The position numbers were made by a program, and so were the translations under genes. 64,000 nucleotides of DNA from an uncultured Methanomicrobiales archaeon (GTDB lineage: Archaea; Halobacteriota; Methanomicrobia; Methanomicrobiales; Methanospirillaceae): assembly GCA_949320185.1 (NCBI GenBank), contig CASGHK010000039.1:28845-92844 (forward strand), written 5' to 3'. How positions within the stretch are numbered: position 1 is the first letter of the stretch; the number at the start of each line of letters is the position of its first letter. Below the pieces are notes generated by a model. The model worked only from the letters and a program-made list of their open reading frames with translations. It did no database searches and had not been told where the DNA came from. This document shows, in pieces, positions 1 to 8,159 of the stretch.

Positions 1-1
1 C

Positions 2-403
2 GTGCTCGCGGCGGCCCTCGTCGCCGGTTGCACCACGGGCGGCGACACCCCCCCCTCTACGACCGAACCGACGATCACGGGCCCGCTCGTTCTGAACGAG
101 AGCGCGAACGGCACCACGCATGCAGCCCCCCTGAACTCCCTAATCAACCTGACCCTGAAGGAGAACCCGACCACAGGATACTCGTGGAACCTCACCACCA
201 CATCCGGCCTTTCCATCGTCTCGGACGATTTCGTCTCCGATGACCCCGCCGGGACCCGAGTTGGGGCTGGCGGTCAGCACCACTGGCAGCTCCGGGCGAC
301 TGCGGCGGGCATCCAGGAGATCCGCGGCGTCTACGTGCGGCCCTGGGAGAACCAGACCGCCGACGCCGGCACCTTCTCGGTCGAGATCTCGGTCACACCG
401 TAA
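2..403 (+). CDS. Chagasin-like (I42 family) protease inhibitor lipoprotein, N-terminus cut by the window edge
   Basis: The protein has the three loops that define chagasin-type inhibitors of papain-like cysteine proteases: NPTTGYSW at about residues 55-62, a Gly-rich GAGGQHHW segment at 88-95 and YVRPWE at 111-116. A lipobox-like LVAGC lies at residues 6-10, too close to the apparent GTG start for a full signal peptide, so the true start is probably upstream of base 1. Threonine- and proline-rich residues after the cysteine look like a linker. A membrane-anchored extracellular inhibitor is the likely form. The family call is firm; the physiological target cannot be read from the sequence. Confidence 0.8.
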   Translation: MLAAALVAGCTTGGDTPPSTTEPTITGPLVLNESANGTTHAAPLNSLINLTLKENPTTGYSWNLTTTSGLSIVSDDFVSDDPAGTRVGAGGQHHWQLRATAAGIQEIRGVYVRPWENQTADAGTFSVEISVTP

Positions 404-443
404 CCATCCAATCCCTCCGGGACACACCCTCCCCGGGGGGAGA

Positions 444-1502
444 TCACTCCTCTTTTCGATGCTTGTGCCGGTGGTGGAGATCCGGTGTGTGAGGATGGCT
501 GTGCTCGAGCCGTTCGTGGGTATGCACATGCGCGTGCACGTCGGCCGATTGCCCCTCCTCGTGGGAGTGCCTGTGGTGCTCGTCGTGGCGGTGCCGGTGG
601 GCGTGCGTCATCGGCTCGTGGACGTGCCGGTGCTCGTGGTGCTCGCGGGCGATCAGGAGCGCCCCGACGGCCATCAGCGGCAGCGCGACGACGAACTGCC
701 AGTCGGGGATCTCCGGGGTGATCACGAGTGAGATGCCGGCGCCGATGAACGGGGCAACTCCGAAGATGCCGGCCGTTCGTGACGCCCCGAGATGACGCAA
801 CGCGAGCAGGAACGTAATCATGCTGATCCCGTAGCAGAAGGCGCCGAGAAGGATGACGGTGAGCGAGGATCCAAAGGGCGGCAGGGGATTGCCGAGGACG
901 ATAGCGAGCGCGAGCGAGAGGGTGCCTGCACCGAGCCCCTTGACGGTCCCGATGGCGAACGGGTCCTTGCCCGAGATCTGCCGGGCGCAGTTGTTGTCAA
1001 GGCCCCAGAGCGCACAGGCGCCGACGACTCCGAGGGCTCCAAGTGAGAGGCCCAATTCGCCCGAGGGGTCGTACGAGAGGACCATTCCTGCCGCCGTGAT
1101 CAGACCGATCGCCCCCAGCACCCGCCGTCCGATCCCCTCGTGGAAGAAGGCGGCCGCGAGCAGAGCCGTTGCAACCGCTTCGACGTTCAGAAGGAGCGAA
1201 GCGGTGGCCGCGGGTGTGAAAGAGAGCCCGAGCATCAGGAGCACCGGTGCGAGAAACCCGCCGGCGAGCGCACTCCCTGCGAGCCACGGGGCATCCTGAC
1301 GGGAGAGCGGAGCCTCGCGTTCGGTCGAGCGGGCGAGGAGCCTGACCACGACGACCGCCGAACCGGCCCCGATGTACAGGAGGGCGGCGAGCATCACCGG
1401 CGGGACCGACGAGAGGAGGAGCTTCGCGAGCGGCGCACTGGCTCCGAAGAGGGTCGCCGCGAGGAGGGCGAAGAGGATCGGGACACGGGTGTCGGTCGCC
1501 AT
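444..1502 (-). CDS. EamA/DMT-family permease with histidine-rich C-terminal tail
   Basis: About 285 residues form two EamA-like halves with roughly ten hydrophobic segments, starting MATDTRVPILFALLAATLFG. The last ~67 residues are extraordinarily rich in histidine (HEHRHVHEP, HAHRHRHDEHHRHSH, HSHPHTPDLHHRHKH) with few hydrophobic residues, so they form a cytoplasmic or external metal-binding tail. DMT permeases usually move metabolites; the tail suggests a divalent metal link (Ni, Zn or Co). The gene is divergent from the CDF transporter at 1595, sharing a ~90-base intergenic region. The family is clear; the substrate is unknown. Confidence 0.85.
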   Translation of the reverse strand: MATDTRVPILFALLAATLFGASAPLAKLLLSSVPPVMLAALLYIGAGSAVVVVRLLARSTEREAPLSRQDAPWLAGSALAGGFLAPVLLMLGLSFTPAATASLLLNVEAVATALLAAAFFHEGIGRRVLGAIGLITAAGMVLSYDPSGELGLSLGALGVVGACALWGLDNNCARQISGKDPFAIGTVKGLGAGTLSLALAIVLGNPLPPFGSSLTVILLGAFCYGISMITFLLALRHLGASRTAGIFGVAPFIGAGISLVITPEIPDWQFVVALPLMAVGALLIAREHHEHRHVHEPMTHAHRHRHDEHHRHSHEEGQSADVHAHVHTHERLEHSHPHTPDLHHRHKHRKEE

Positions 1503-1554
1503 CGTGTCCTTCCAGGTGGAGCCCGGCTCCCGATATTGGTTGTGCCGGCCCGGT

Positions 1555-1570
1555 CCGAAATACCTATTGG
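1555..1570 (+). promoter_or_regulatory. Probable TATA box for the CDF transporter gene
   Basis: An A/T-rich stretch (gaaatacctattgg) in otherwise G+C-rich DNA lies about 27-37 bases before the ATG at 1595. This spacing would place transcription start only a few bases from the start codon, giving a very short or absent leader. Inferred from position and composition only. Confidence 0.4.
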
Positions 1571-1594
1571 CAATGACCGATAATCGAAAAGGTT

Positions 1595-2569
1595 ATGGAC
1601 GACCGACAGGCCTGGAACCTCGAGAAACAGCGGACGGCGCGTCTCTCTGTTGCCTCGAACACGGCCCTGGTAGTGCTGAAGCTCGCAGTCGGCCTCTGGC
1701 TCGGTTCGGTCGCGATCCTCTCCGAGGCGGTCCATTCGGGGATCGATCTGGTCGCTGCTCTCGTCGCCTGGCTCGCCGTGCGCGCATCCGGCCGTCCACC
1801 TGATCCTGAGCACCAGTTCGGCCACGGCAAGTACGAGGACCTCTCGGGGCTCTTCGAGGGGGCCCTGATCCTGGTCGCCGCCGGCCTGATCATCTTCGAA
1901 GCGGTCGAGACCCTCCTCGCCGGGAACGACAGTCTGGCCCTTGAGGCGCTCGGGGCCGGTATCGTGGTGATGGGCTTATCATCGGCGGTCAACTGGTACG
2001 TATCTGGCCGACTGATGCGGGTGGCAAAGGCGACCGAGTCGATCGCGCTCGAGTCGGACGCCTGGCACCTCAGGACCGACGTCTACACCTCCCTCGGGGT
2101 GCTCGTGGGACTCGTCGCGATCCGGTTGACCGGAATCATCGCCCTCGACGCCGTGATCGCGATCGGGGTCGCGCTCCTGATCATCAAGGCGGCATGGGAC
2201 CTCTGCCTCCGTGCTGGGTCGAGCCTGATCGACGAGCGCCTGCCAGACGAGGAAGAGGAGCGGATTCGAACGATCATCGCCGATCATGGGGATCACATCG
2301 CTGAGTTCCACGAGCTCCGCACCAGGCGGTCAGGCCCGAATCGGTTCGTCGACCTCCACCTCTGTGTGGCCCGCAGCCTCACGGTAGAAGAGGCGCACCG
2401 GCTCGCGGACCGGCTCGAGGCGGAGATCCGGGCGTCGCTTCCGCGCTGTTCGGTGGTGATCCAGGTCGAGCCATGCGACGCAGGCTGCGATGCTTGCGGC
2501 TCGTTCTGCACGCTCAGGGACGAACCCGGTGGTGCCGATCAGCGCTCACAGGCGCCCGATGCCAGGTAG
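1595..2569 (+). CDS. Cation diffusion facilitator (CDF) family metal exporter
   Basis: This 324-residue protein has the CDF signature: HxxxD pairs in TM2 (H47, D51) and TM5 (H158, D162), the HQFGHGKYE motif at 73-81 after TM2, six hydrophobic segments and a ferredoxin-like cytoplasmic domain from about 210. CDF proteins export Zn, Mn, Fe or Co by proton antiport. After the cytoplasmic domain is an extra cysteine cluster (C294, C298, C301, C305), which is not part of the core family and could be a metal sensor site. It is transcribed away from the His-rich permease at 444-1502. The last 31 bases overlap the convergent gene at 2539-2886. Confidence 0.92.
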   Translation: MDDRQAWNLEKQRTARLSVASNTALVVLKLAVGLWLGSVAILSEAVHSGIDLVAALVAWLAVRASGRPPDPEHQFGHGKYEDLSGLFEGALILVAAGLIIFEAVETLLAGNDSLALEALGAGIVVMGLSSAVNWYVSGRLMRVAKATESIALESDAWHLRTDVYTSLGVLVGLVAIRLTGIIALDAVIAIGVALLIIKAAWDLCLRAGSSLIDERLPDEEEERIRTIIADHGDHIAEFHELRTRRSGPNRFVDLHLCVARSLTVEEAHRLADRLEAEIRASLPRCSVVIQVEPCDAGCDACGSFCTLRDEPGGADQRSQAPDAR

Positions 2570-2886
2570 AAGGCGAGCACCTCCTCTCCTGTCCGTTCGG
2601 AGAGGTCTCTTTTCACCTGCCGAATGAACGCCTCCATGTCCTCCTCCTGTACGCACCCCAGGCTCTCCGAGCCGTCCAGGATCCTGTCGACGAGCCACTG
2701 GAGGTCCGAACCGTCGAGCGCCTCGAGCCTGCGCTCGAAGTCTTCTGCCGACTCGGCGAAGTGGTTCGATACGGGGGGGAGGATCGACTGGTAGGCGTGG
2801 CCTGATCCCCCGCAGACCGTCCCCCCGCACTCGGGGACGAGCTTGGCGAAGATCTCGAGGTCGCGCTCGGTGAGTTCGCGGGCCAT
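2539..2886 (-). CDS. Conserved hypothetical protein, 115 aa, cysteine/glycine motif
   Basis: A soluble, acidic, mostly helical protein with an N-terminal CGGTVCGGSGHAY motif (residues ~20-32) and a conserved-looking LQWLVDRILDGSESLGC stretch. The two-cysteine glycine loop could bind metal or a nucleotide, but I recognise no family. It is convergent with the CDF gene and overlaps its 3' end by 31 bases. Codon use matches its neighbours and an A/T-rich gap follows its start, so it is probably a real gene. Confidence 0.65.
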   Translation of the reverse strand: MARELTERDLEIFAKLVPECGGTVCGGSGHAYQSILPPVSNHFAESAEDFERRLEALDGSDLQWLVDRILDGSESLGCVQEEDMEAFIRQVKRDLSERTGEEVLAFYLASGACER

Positions 2887-2961
2887 ATGATCGTGCGTTG
2901 GCCTCGCCCGGACTAATACCCGCCGGTCGATTTTTCATCCCGCGGCCCCGATGATCTTCTG

Positions 2962-3792
2962 ATGGACCCGCGCCTCTCTTCCCGGATCGCCGACGCGACT
3001 TCTCGTGCCTATGCCCGGGCCGTGACAACGCTCCCTCCCGACGTCGAGGCTGCCCTCAACCGGGCGCTCGCCGAGGAGACGGACCCCGTGGCGCGGGGAG
3101 AACTCGAGAACATCCTCGAGAACATCTCCCTTGCCCGAAAGGGCCACATCCCCCTCTGCCAGGACACCGGCGTACCGGTCGTCTACGTCACACTGCCCCC
3201 GACCGTTCCGTTCGAGGACGAACTCTTCGATGCGATCGCGGCCGGTGTGCGCAGGGCAACGATAGAGGTACCTCTCCGGCCGAACGTCGTCGACCCGGTC
3301 ACTCGTCACAACACGGGTGACAACGTCGGCGTGGGGATGCCGGCAGTGCATGTCCGTCCGGGAGCCCGCCTCTCGGTCACGGTGTTGCCGAAGGGGGCGG
3401 GGGCCGAGAACATGTCCCGGATCGAGATGCTCCTCCCATCCGAGGTGGAGAAGATCCCCGATGTCGTGGTCCGCTGCGTCCTTGAAGCCGGTGCTCGCCC
3501 CTGTCCACCGCTCGTTCTCGGGGTCGGGATCGGGGGCACCTTCGACCTCGCCGCCGCGCTCGCGAAGGAGGCGCTCCTCGAACCGATCGATACGATGGAC
3601 TCCTACGAAAACGCCATCCGCGATGCTGTGAATCGGCTCGGTATCGGGCCGATGGGCCTCGGCGGGGTGACGACCGCCCTTGCCGTGAAGGTCCGCCGTG
3701 CAGCCTGTCACACCGCGTCCCTTCCGGTCGCGGTGAACGTCCAGTGCTGGGCGAATCGGCATGCGACCGAGTTCGTGGAGGTGGACGGATGA
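2962..3792 (+). CDS. fumA: Fumarate hydratase (class I) alpha subunit
   Basis: This 276-residue protein is the N-terminal half of the iron-sulfur (class I) fumarase/tartrate dehydratase family. LCQDTG with C66, the NTGDNVG motif (~114-120) and GVGIGGTFD (~190) are all visible; further cysteines near 173 and 239 can complete the 4Fe-4S site. It interconverts fumarate and malate with the beta subunit, whose ATG overlaps this stop codon. It lies just before the 2-oxoglutarate synthase/succinyl-CoA synthetase operon, consistent with a partial reductive TCA pathway from oxaloacetate toward 2-oxoglutarate. Confidence 0.93.
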   Translation: MDPRLSSRIADATSRAYARAVTTLPPDVEAALNRALAEETDPVARGELENILENISLARKGHIPLCQDTGVPVVYVTLPPTVPFEDELFDAIAAGVRRATIEVPLRPNVVDPVTRHNTGDNVGVGMPAVHVRPGARLSVTVLPKGAGAENMSRIEMLLPSEVEKIPDVVVRCVLEAGARPCPPLVLGVGIGGTFDLAAALAKEALLEPIDTMDSYENAIRDAVNRLGIGPMGLGGVTTALAVKVRRAACHTASLPVAVNVQCWANRHATEFVEVDG

Positions 3793-4322
3793 TCGACCTG
3801 GTCACCCCTCTCGGTATCGAGGTGCTTGACTTGGCGGCAGGGGACCGGGTGACCCTCTCGGGCGTCGTCTACACCGCCCGCGACAAGGCCCATCTCATGA
3901 TGATCCGGGAAGGTATCCCCTTCGACCCCATTGGAGCGGCTGTCTACCATTGCGGCCCGGTGATCGCGGGGGACCGGGTCGTTGCCGCCGGCCCCACCAC
4001 GTCCTCACGGATGAACCGGCTCTCGGGGTTCCTGCTCGATGCAGGGGTGCGCGCCCTGGTCGGCAAGGGAGGGATGGACGCCACCGTCACCGAACAGCTG
4101 CGGGGACGTGGGGTCTACCTCGCCTTCACCGGCGGGTGCGCCGCTCTCGCGGCTGCCCGGATGCGGCTTGAGGGAGTTTCATTCCCCGAGCTCGGCATGG
4201 CAGAGGCGATCTGGGCGATCCGGCTTGATCACCTCCCTCTCGTTGTCGGGATCGACAGCCATGGTAGTAACCTATTTACCGGGGTACAGGCGCGGGCCAG
4301 GCAGGTCGCCGAGCTCCGGTGA
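3789..4322 (+). CDS. fumB: Fumarate hydratase (class I) beta subunit
   Basis: The start at 3789 (MIDLVTPLG) overlaps the alpha-subunit stop in an ATGA arrangement; a longer in-frame start at 3744 would invade the alpha subunit and is unlikely. The product is 177 residues. It has the swivelling C-terminal fumarase domain: LSGVVYTARDKAHL near the start, GPVIAG, TTSSRM, the GKGGM loop and FTGGCAAL. It closes the active site of the alpha subunit. A gap of about 60 bases with a TATA-like element separates it from korD. Confidence 0.93.
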   Translation: MIDLVTPLGIEVLDLAAGDRVTLSGVVYTARDKAHLMMIREGIPFDPIGAAVYHCGPVIAGDRVVAAGPTTSSRMNRLSGFLLDAGVRALVGKGGMDATVTEQLRGRGVYLAFTGGCAALAAARMRLEGVSFPELGMAEAIWAIRLDHLPLVVGIDSHGSNLFTGVQARARQVAELR

Positions 4323-4330
4323 CGGCTTCG

Positions 4331-4345
4331 CTTCAAATACCTTTT
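4331..4345 (+). promoter_or_regulatory. Probable TATA box of the korDABC-sucCD-dacZ operon
   Basis: The A/T-rich element cttcaaatacctttt sits about 40-50 bases before the korD ATG at 4384. A good ribosome binding site (aggtaggga, 4372-4380) lies between. No other obvious promoter occurs until base 10964, because the following genes overlap one another. Inferred by eye. Confidence 0.5.
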
Positions 4346-4383
4346 CGAAGGATGGGGAGAATACTTTACACAGGTAGGGATCG

Positions 4384-4656
4384 ATGAAACTGGTGATCGA
4401 CGAGAACCGCTGCAAGGGGTGCAACCTCTGCACCCTGGTCTGCCCCTACCGGATCTTCCGGCCGGGGACGCGGGCGAACCGGAAGGGCGTGCTCGTCCCC
4501 GAGCTCGACCGGCCCGAGCGGTGCACGAACTGCCGGCTCCAGGGGCTCTACGGCAGGACCCTCTGCGGTGTGTGCCAGCTCACCTGCCCGGACCAGGCGA
4601 TTGGTTGGGTGCGGGAACGACCGTACGAACCCGCGAAGATCGAGGTGGAGTATTGA
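4384..4656 (+). CDS. korD: 2-oxoglutarate synthase delta (ferredoxin) subunit KorD
   Basis: A 90-residue ferredoxin-like protein. It has a first 4Fe-4S motif CKGCNLCTLVCP at 11-22 and a spaced second set (CTNC...LCGVCQLTCP), with a charged insertion between them as in Kor delta subunits. It passes electrons between external ferredoxin and the KorAB catalytic core. A strong ribosome site precedes it. Its TGA overlaps the TTG start of korA. Confidence 0.9.
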   Translation: MKLVIDENRCKGCNLCTLVCPYRIFRPGTRANRKGVLVPELDRPERCTNCRLQGLYGRTLCGVCQLTCPDQAIGWVRERPYEPAKIEVEY

Positions 4657-5759
4657 CGAAGCTCGAGTTCATGCAGGGCAACACCGCCTCCGCTGAGGGC
4701 GCGATCGCGGCCGGCTGCCGGTTCTTCGGAGGTTACCCGATCACCCCTTCGACCGAGGTTGCGGAGGCGATGGCCCGGCGGATGCCGAAGATCGGGGGTG
4801 TCTTTGTCCAGATGGAGGACGAGATCGCCTCGATCGCTGCCGTTATCGGCGCGTCGTGGACGGGCAAGAAGGCGATGACTTCGACATCGGGGCCCGGCTT
4901 CTCGCTGATGCTGGAGAACATCGGCTTTGCCCTCATGACCGAGACCCCGCTCGTGATCGTGAACGTTCAGCGTGGTGGTCCGTCGACCGGTCAGCCGACG
5001 ATGTCCGCGCAGGGGGATATGCTCCAGTGCCGTTTCGGCTCTCATGGAGATATGGCGGTCATCGCTCTCGCTCCCGACTCGGTCCAGGAGATGTATGACC
5101 TGACCGTGAAGGCATTCAACCTCGCCGAGCGGTTCCGGTGCCCCGCGTTCCTGATGGCGGACGAGATCATCGGGCACATGCGCGAGAGGATCGAGCTCCC
5201 CGATCATGTCGACGTCGTGGACCGACGACCGCTCGAGTCGGGCCACCTCCCCTACGAGGCGGGCGAGGACGGTGTCCCCGGATTCCCTGTCTTCGGTACG
5301 GGCCATCGGGTCCACGTGACCGGGCTGACCCACGACGAACGCGGATACCCGGTGACGACCGACCCTGTCCTCCACGAGGCGCTGGTCCGTCGGCTCGTCG
5401 GGAAGGTCGAGAATGCGAGGAGGGAGATTGCGGACTACCGTGTCACGAATCCCGACGCCGAGGTGGTCTTCGTCTGCTACGGTTCGCCAGCCCGCGCGGT
5501 CCAACAGGTCGTCGCCGACCATCCCGACCTGGGGCTTGGCATCCTCCGCCTCCGCCTGGTCTGGCCCTTCCCCGAACACGCACTCGCCGAGTTTCCCAAT
5601 GCCCGGGTCTTCCTCGTCCCCGAGCAGAACCTGGGCCAGGTCGCCCGTGAGGTCGAGCGGCACGTCCTGGTCCCCGTGGTCTCCGTGCCGAAGCTGGGGG
5701 GGGAACTCCACACCCCCGCCGAGCTCCTCCGGGCGATTGAGGAGGCGAGGTCCCGATGA
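4653..5759 (+). CDS. korA: 2-oxoglutarate synthase alpha subunit KorA
   Basis: The start is a TTG at 4653 (giving MTKLEFMQGN, the family's usual N-terminus) with gaggtggag just before it. Longer in-frame starts would read through korD. The 368-residue product has the pyrimidine-binding fold of 2-oxoacid:ferredoxin oxidoreductases: GNTASAEGAIAAGC, GGYPITPSTEVAE, the STSGPGFSLM loop and VQRGGPSTGQPT. With KorB, C and D it reductively carboxylates succinyl-CoA to 2-oxoglutarate using reduced ferredoxin. The stop overlaps the korB ATG. Confidence 0.93.
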   Translation: MTKLEFMQGNTASAEGAIAAGCRFFGGYPITPSTEVAEAMARRMPKIGGVFVQMEDEIASIAAVIGASWTGKKAMTSTSGPGFSLMLENIGFALMTETPLVIVNVQRGGPSTGQPTMSAQGDMLQCRFGSHGDMAVIALAPDSVQEMYDLTVKAFNLAERFRCPAFLMADEIIGHMRERIELPDHVDVVDRRPLESGHLPYEAGEDGVPGFPVFGTGHRVHVTGLTHDERGYPVTTDPVLHEALVRRLVGKVENARREIADYRVTNPDAEVVFVCYGSPARAVQQVVADHPDLGLGILRLRLVWPFPEHALAEFPNARVFLVPEQNLGQVAREVERHVLVPVVSVPKLGGELHTPAELLRAIEEARSR

Positions 5760-6544
5760 GCTTCGCCGACTGGCTCCGAGCCGACCGCCTGCCACACATC
5801 TGGTGCAGCGGCTGCTCGAACGGCACGATCCTGAACTGCACCCTCGCCGCCGTCGAGGCGGAGGGCTGGGACCCTGACCGGACCGTCTTCGTCTCGGGGA
5901 TCGGCTGCTCGTCCCGGGCTCCGGGGTACATCTCGACCGACTCGCTCCACACGACCCACGGACGCGCGCTCGCGTTCGCCACCGGGGTGAAACTCGCCGA
6001 TCCAAGCCTCAACGTGGTGGTCTTCACCGGGGACGGCGACCTGGCCGCCATCGGGGGAAACCACTTCATCCATGCCTGCCGTCGGAACATCGACCTCACC
6101 GTGGTCTGTATGAACAACCTCATCTACGGCATGACGGGAGGCCAGGGCTCGCCGACGACTCCGATCGGCGCCCTCTCAACGACGACGCCCTACGGAGCCT
6201 CGGAACCGGCCTTCGACCTGGTCGCTCTCGCCGTCGCGGCGGGCGCCAACCATGTCGCCCGGTGGACCGCGTACCACGTCCGGGAACTGGAGAGGGCGGT
6301 CCAGACAGGGCTCGAGACCCCGGGTCTCTCGTTCATCGAGGTCCGTGCGGGCTGCCCCACCAACTACGGCCGTAAGAATCGGCTACGCGAGGTGACGGAC
6401 CTGGCCGAGTACTTCCGGACGAAGTCGATGCTGAAGGCGAAGTTCGACCGGCTCGTGGCGGAGGGGCGACCCGTTCCCTCCGACGCGATCGTAGTCGGAG
6501 AGTTCGTGCGACGGTCCAACCCTGCGATGGGGGTCGTGCCATGA
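5756..6544 (+). CDS. korB: 2-oxoglutarate synthase beta subunit KorB
   Basis: This 262-residue thiamine diphosphate-binding subunit has the TPP motif GDGDLAAIGGNHF at about 92-104 with the closing NN at 120-121. The 4Fe-4S cysteines are C17, C20 (CSGCSNG), C51 (GCSSR) and one near 199 (AGCPTNYG). It forms the catalytic core with KorA. ATGA overlaps occur at both ends, so translation with KorA and KorC is likely coupled. The KorB assignment over pyruvate synthase rests on the short form and on the linked sucCD. Confidence 0.93.
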   Translation: MSFADWLRADRLPHIWCSGCSNGTILNCTLAAVEAEGWDPDRTVFVSGIGCSSRAPGYISTDSLHTTHGRALAFATGVKLADPSLNVVVFTGDGDLAAIGGNHFIHACRRNIDLTVVCMNNLIYGMTGGQGSPTTPIGALSTTTPYGASEPAFDLVALAVAAGANHVARWTAYHVRELERAVQTGLETPGLSFIEVRAGCPTNYGRKNRLREVTDLAEYFRTKSMLKAKFDRLVAEGRPVPSDAIVVGEFVRRSNPAMGVVP

Positions 6545-7077
6545 GGCGAGAACTCCGGCTCTCAGGCTTCGGGGGGCAGGGGATCATGCTCGCCGCCGTG
6601 ATCGTGGGACGTGCCGCGGTGATGTACGACGGTATGTACGCGGTCCAGACCCAGGTCTATGGACCCGAGGCACGTGGCGGCGCCTCGATGGCGGCCGTCG
6701 TCTTCGATGATGAGCCGATCCTCTACCCGAAGGTGTCGGACCCCGACATCCTGGTGATCATGAGCCAGGAGGGGTTCGAGAAGTACGGGGCAAACGCGAG
6801 GGCCGACGCGTTGATGCTCCTTGACCGGGGGCTTGTCCACTCGCGCCCGAGCTGCCGGTACTATGAGATCCCGGCGACCGAGGACGCCCGCGGCATCCTT
6901 GGAAAGGTAATCGTCGCCAATATCGTGATGCTGGGTGCCCTGGTCGCCTCGACCGGGGTCGTCTCACGCGAAGCGATCGAGCGGGCCGTGCTGGACCAGG
7001 TGCCGAAGGGGACCGAAGACCTGAACCTCCGGGCGCTCCGGCAGGGGTATACCAGAGGGGAGGAGGCGAGAGAGTGA
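6541..7077 (+). CDS. korC: 2-oxoglutarate synthase gamma subunit KorC
   Basis: The 178-residue protein opens LRLSGFGGQGIMLAA, the hallmark of the gamma domain of 2-oxoacid:ferredoxin oxidoreductases, followed by TQVYGPEARGGAS, which helps bind CoA. Length and motifs are normal. Its ATG overlaps the korB stop and its stop overlaps the sucC GTG start, so the two enzyme systems are co-transcribed. Confidence 0.93.
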   Translation: MRRELRLSGFGGQGIMLAAVIVGRAAVMYDGMYAVQTQVYGPEARGGASMAAVVFDDEPILYPKVSDPDILVIMSQEGFEKYGANARADALMLLDRGLVHSRPSCRYYEIPATEDARGILGKVIVANIVMLGALVASTGVVSREAIERAVLDQVPKGTEDLNLRALRQGYTRGEEARE

Positions 7078-8159
7078 AACTGAGAGAGCACGAAGGAAAG
7101 CGGATCTTCGCCGACGCGGGGATCCCGGTGCCGGCGGGGCGCGTCGTCCAGTCGGTCGATGAACTGGACGACCTCTCCTCGTTCGGAGACAGGGTCGTGC
7201 TGAAGGCACAGGTCGATGTCGGGGGCCGGGGTAAGGCCGGCGGGGTCGTGATCTGCGGTGTGGATGAGGCGCCGGCCCGCGCGGCCGAGCTCTTCTCGAA
7301 GACGATCAAGGGTCTCGCGGTCAGCGAACTGCTGGTCGAGGAGTGTCTTTCGATCGCGCACGAGTACTACTGCGCGGTCCTGATCGACCGGTCGACCCGC
7401 CAGCCCGTCGTCCTCTTCACCGAGGCGGGCGGGGTCGAGATCGAAGAGACTGCCCGGCAGGACCCTGACAGGATCCGGCGGTTCGACATCTCGCCCCTTC
7501 TCACAGAGCTCCCGGCATTCGCCGTCCGTGACCTGGTCGGCCCAGCGCCGAAGGCGCTCGGCCCTGTGGTATCCGCTCTCTATCGTGTCTTCCTCGAAAA
7601 AGACGCCCTCCTTGCCGAGATCAATCCGCTTGTCGTCCTGGACGATGGGCGGGTCTTTGCCGCGGACGCGAAGGTGATCGTGGACGACAACGCGATCGCC
7701 CGGCAGGGCTTCCGGCAGAACCGCGACCTGACCGAGCGCGAGGCCGAGGCCGAGCGGCACGGGTTCAGCTACGTCGAGCTCGACGGCGAGATCGGTGTCG
7801 TCGGGAACGGCGCCGGCCTGACCATGGCGACGCTCGACCTGATCGAGCACTACGGGCTCCGAGCCGCCAACTTCCTCGACGTCGGGGGCGGTGCCGACCG
7901 TGAACGGGTCGCCCACGCGGTCCGGCTGCTCGCCGGCTCCCCGGGCGTGCGGGTGATCATCGTGAACCTGCTCGGTGGGATCACCCGCTGCGACGAGGTG
8001 GCGCAGGGGATCATCGATGCAGGCGTCTCGCAGCGGGTGATCGTCCGCATGGCCGGAACGAACGAGGCAGAGGGCCGGGCCCTGCTCACGGAGCACGGGT
8101 ACGAGATGTACGACTCGATGGACCGGGCTGTCGGAGCCGCCGCGGAGGTAAAGGTATGA
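7074..8159 (+). CDS. sucC: Succinyl-CoA synthetase (ADP-forming) beta subunit
   Basis: A 361-residue ATP-grasp protein starting at a GTG that overlaps the korC stop. Visible features are KLREHEGKRIFADAGIPVP at the N-terminus, KAQVDVGGRGKAGGV for nucleotide binding, LAEINPLVV for metal binding, and the C-terminal ligase domain with GNGAGLTMATLDLI and FLDVGGGA. It makes succinyl-CoA from succinate, the substrate for the adjacent Kor complex. It is slightly shorter than the bacterial SucC average (~388), which is common in archaea. Confidence 0.94.
   Translation: MKLREHEGKRIFADAGIPVPAGRVVQSVDELDDLSSFGDRVVLKAQVDVGGRGKAGGVVICGVDEAPARAAELFSKTIKGLAVSELLVEECLSIAHEYYCAVLIDRSTRQPVVLFTEAGGVEIEETARQDPDRIRRFDISPLLTELPAFAVRDLVGPAPKALGPVVSALYRVFLEKDALLAEINPLVVLDDGRVFAADAKVIVDDNAIARQGFRQNRDLTEREAEAERHGFSYVELDGEIGVVGNGAGLTMATLDLIEHYGLRAANFLDVGGGADRERVAHAVRLLAGSPGVRVIIVNLLGGITRCDEVAQGIIDAGVSQRVIVRMAGTNEAEGRALLTEHGYEMYDSMDRAVGAAAEVKV

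Noticed and set aside
4548..6005. A 485-codon minus-strand frame opposite korA/korB
   Set aside because: Composition is that of an antisense shadow; korD, A and B on the plus strand have strong motifs.
6861..8096. A 411-codon minus-strand frame opposite korC/sucC
   Set aside because: Shadow of sucC, with no domain and low hydrophobicity pattern expected of random complement.
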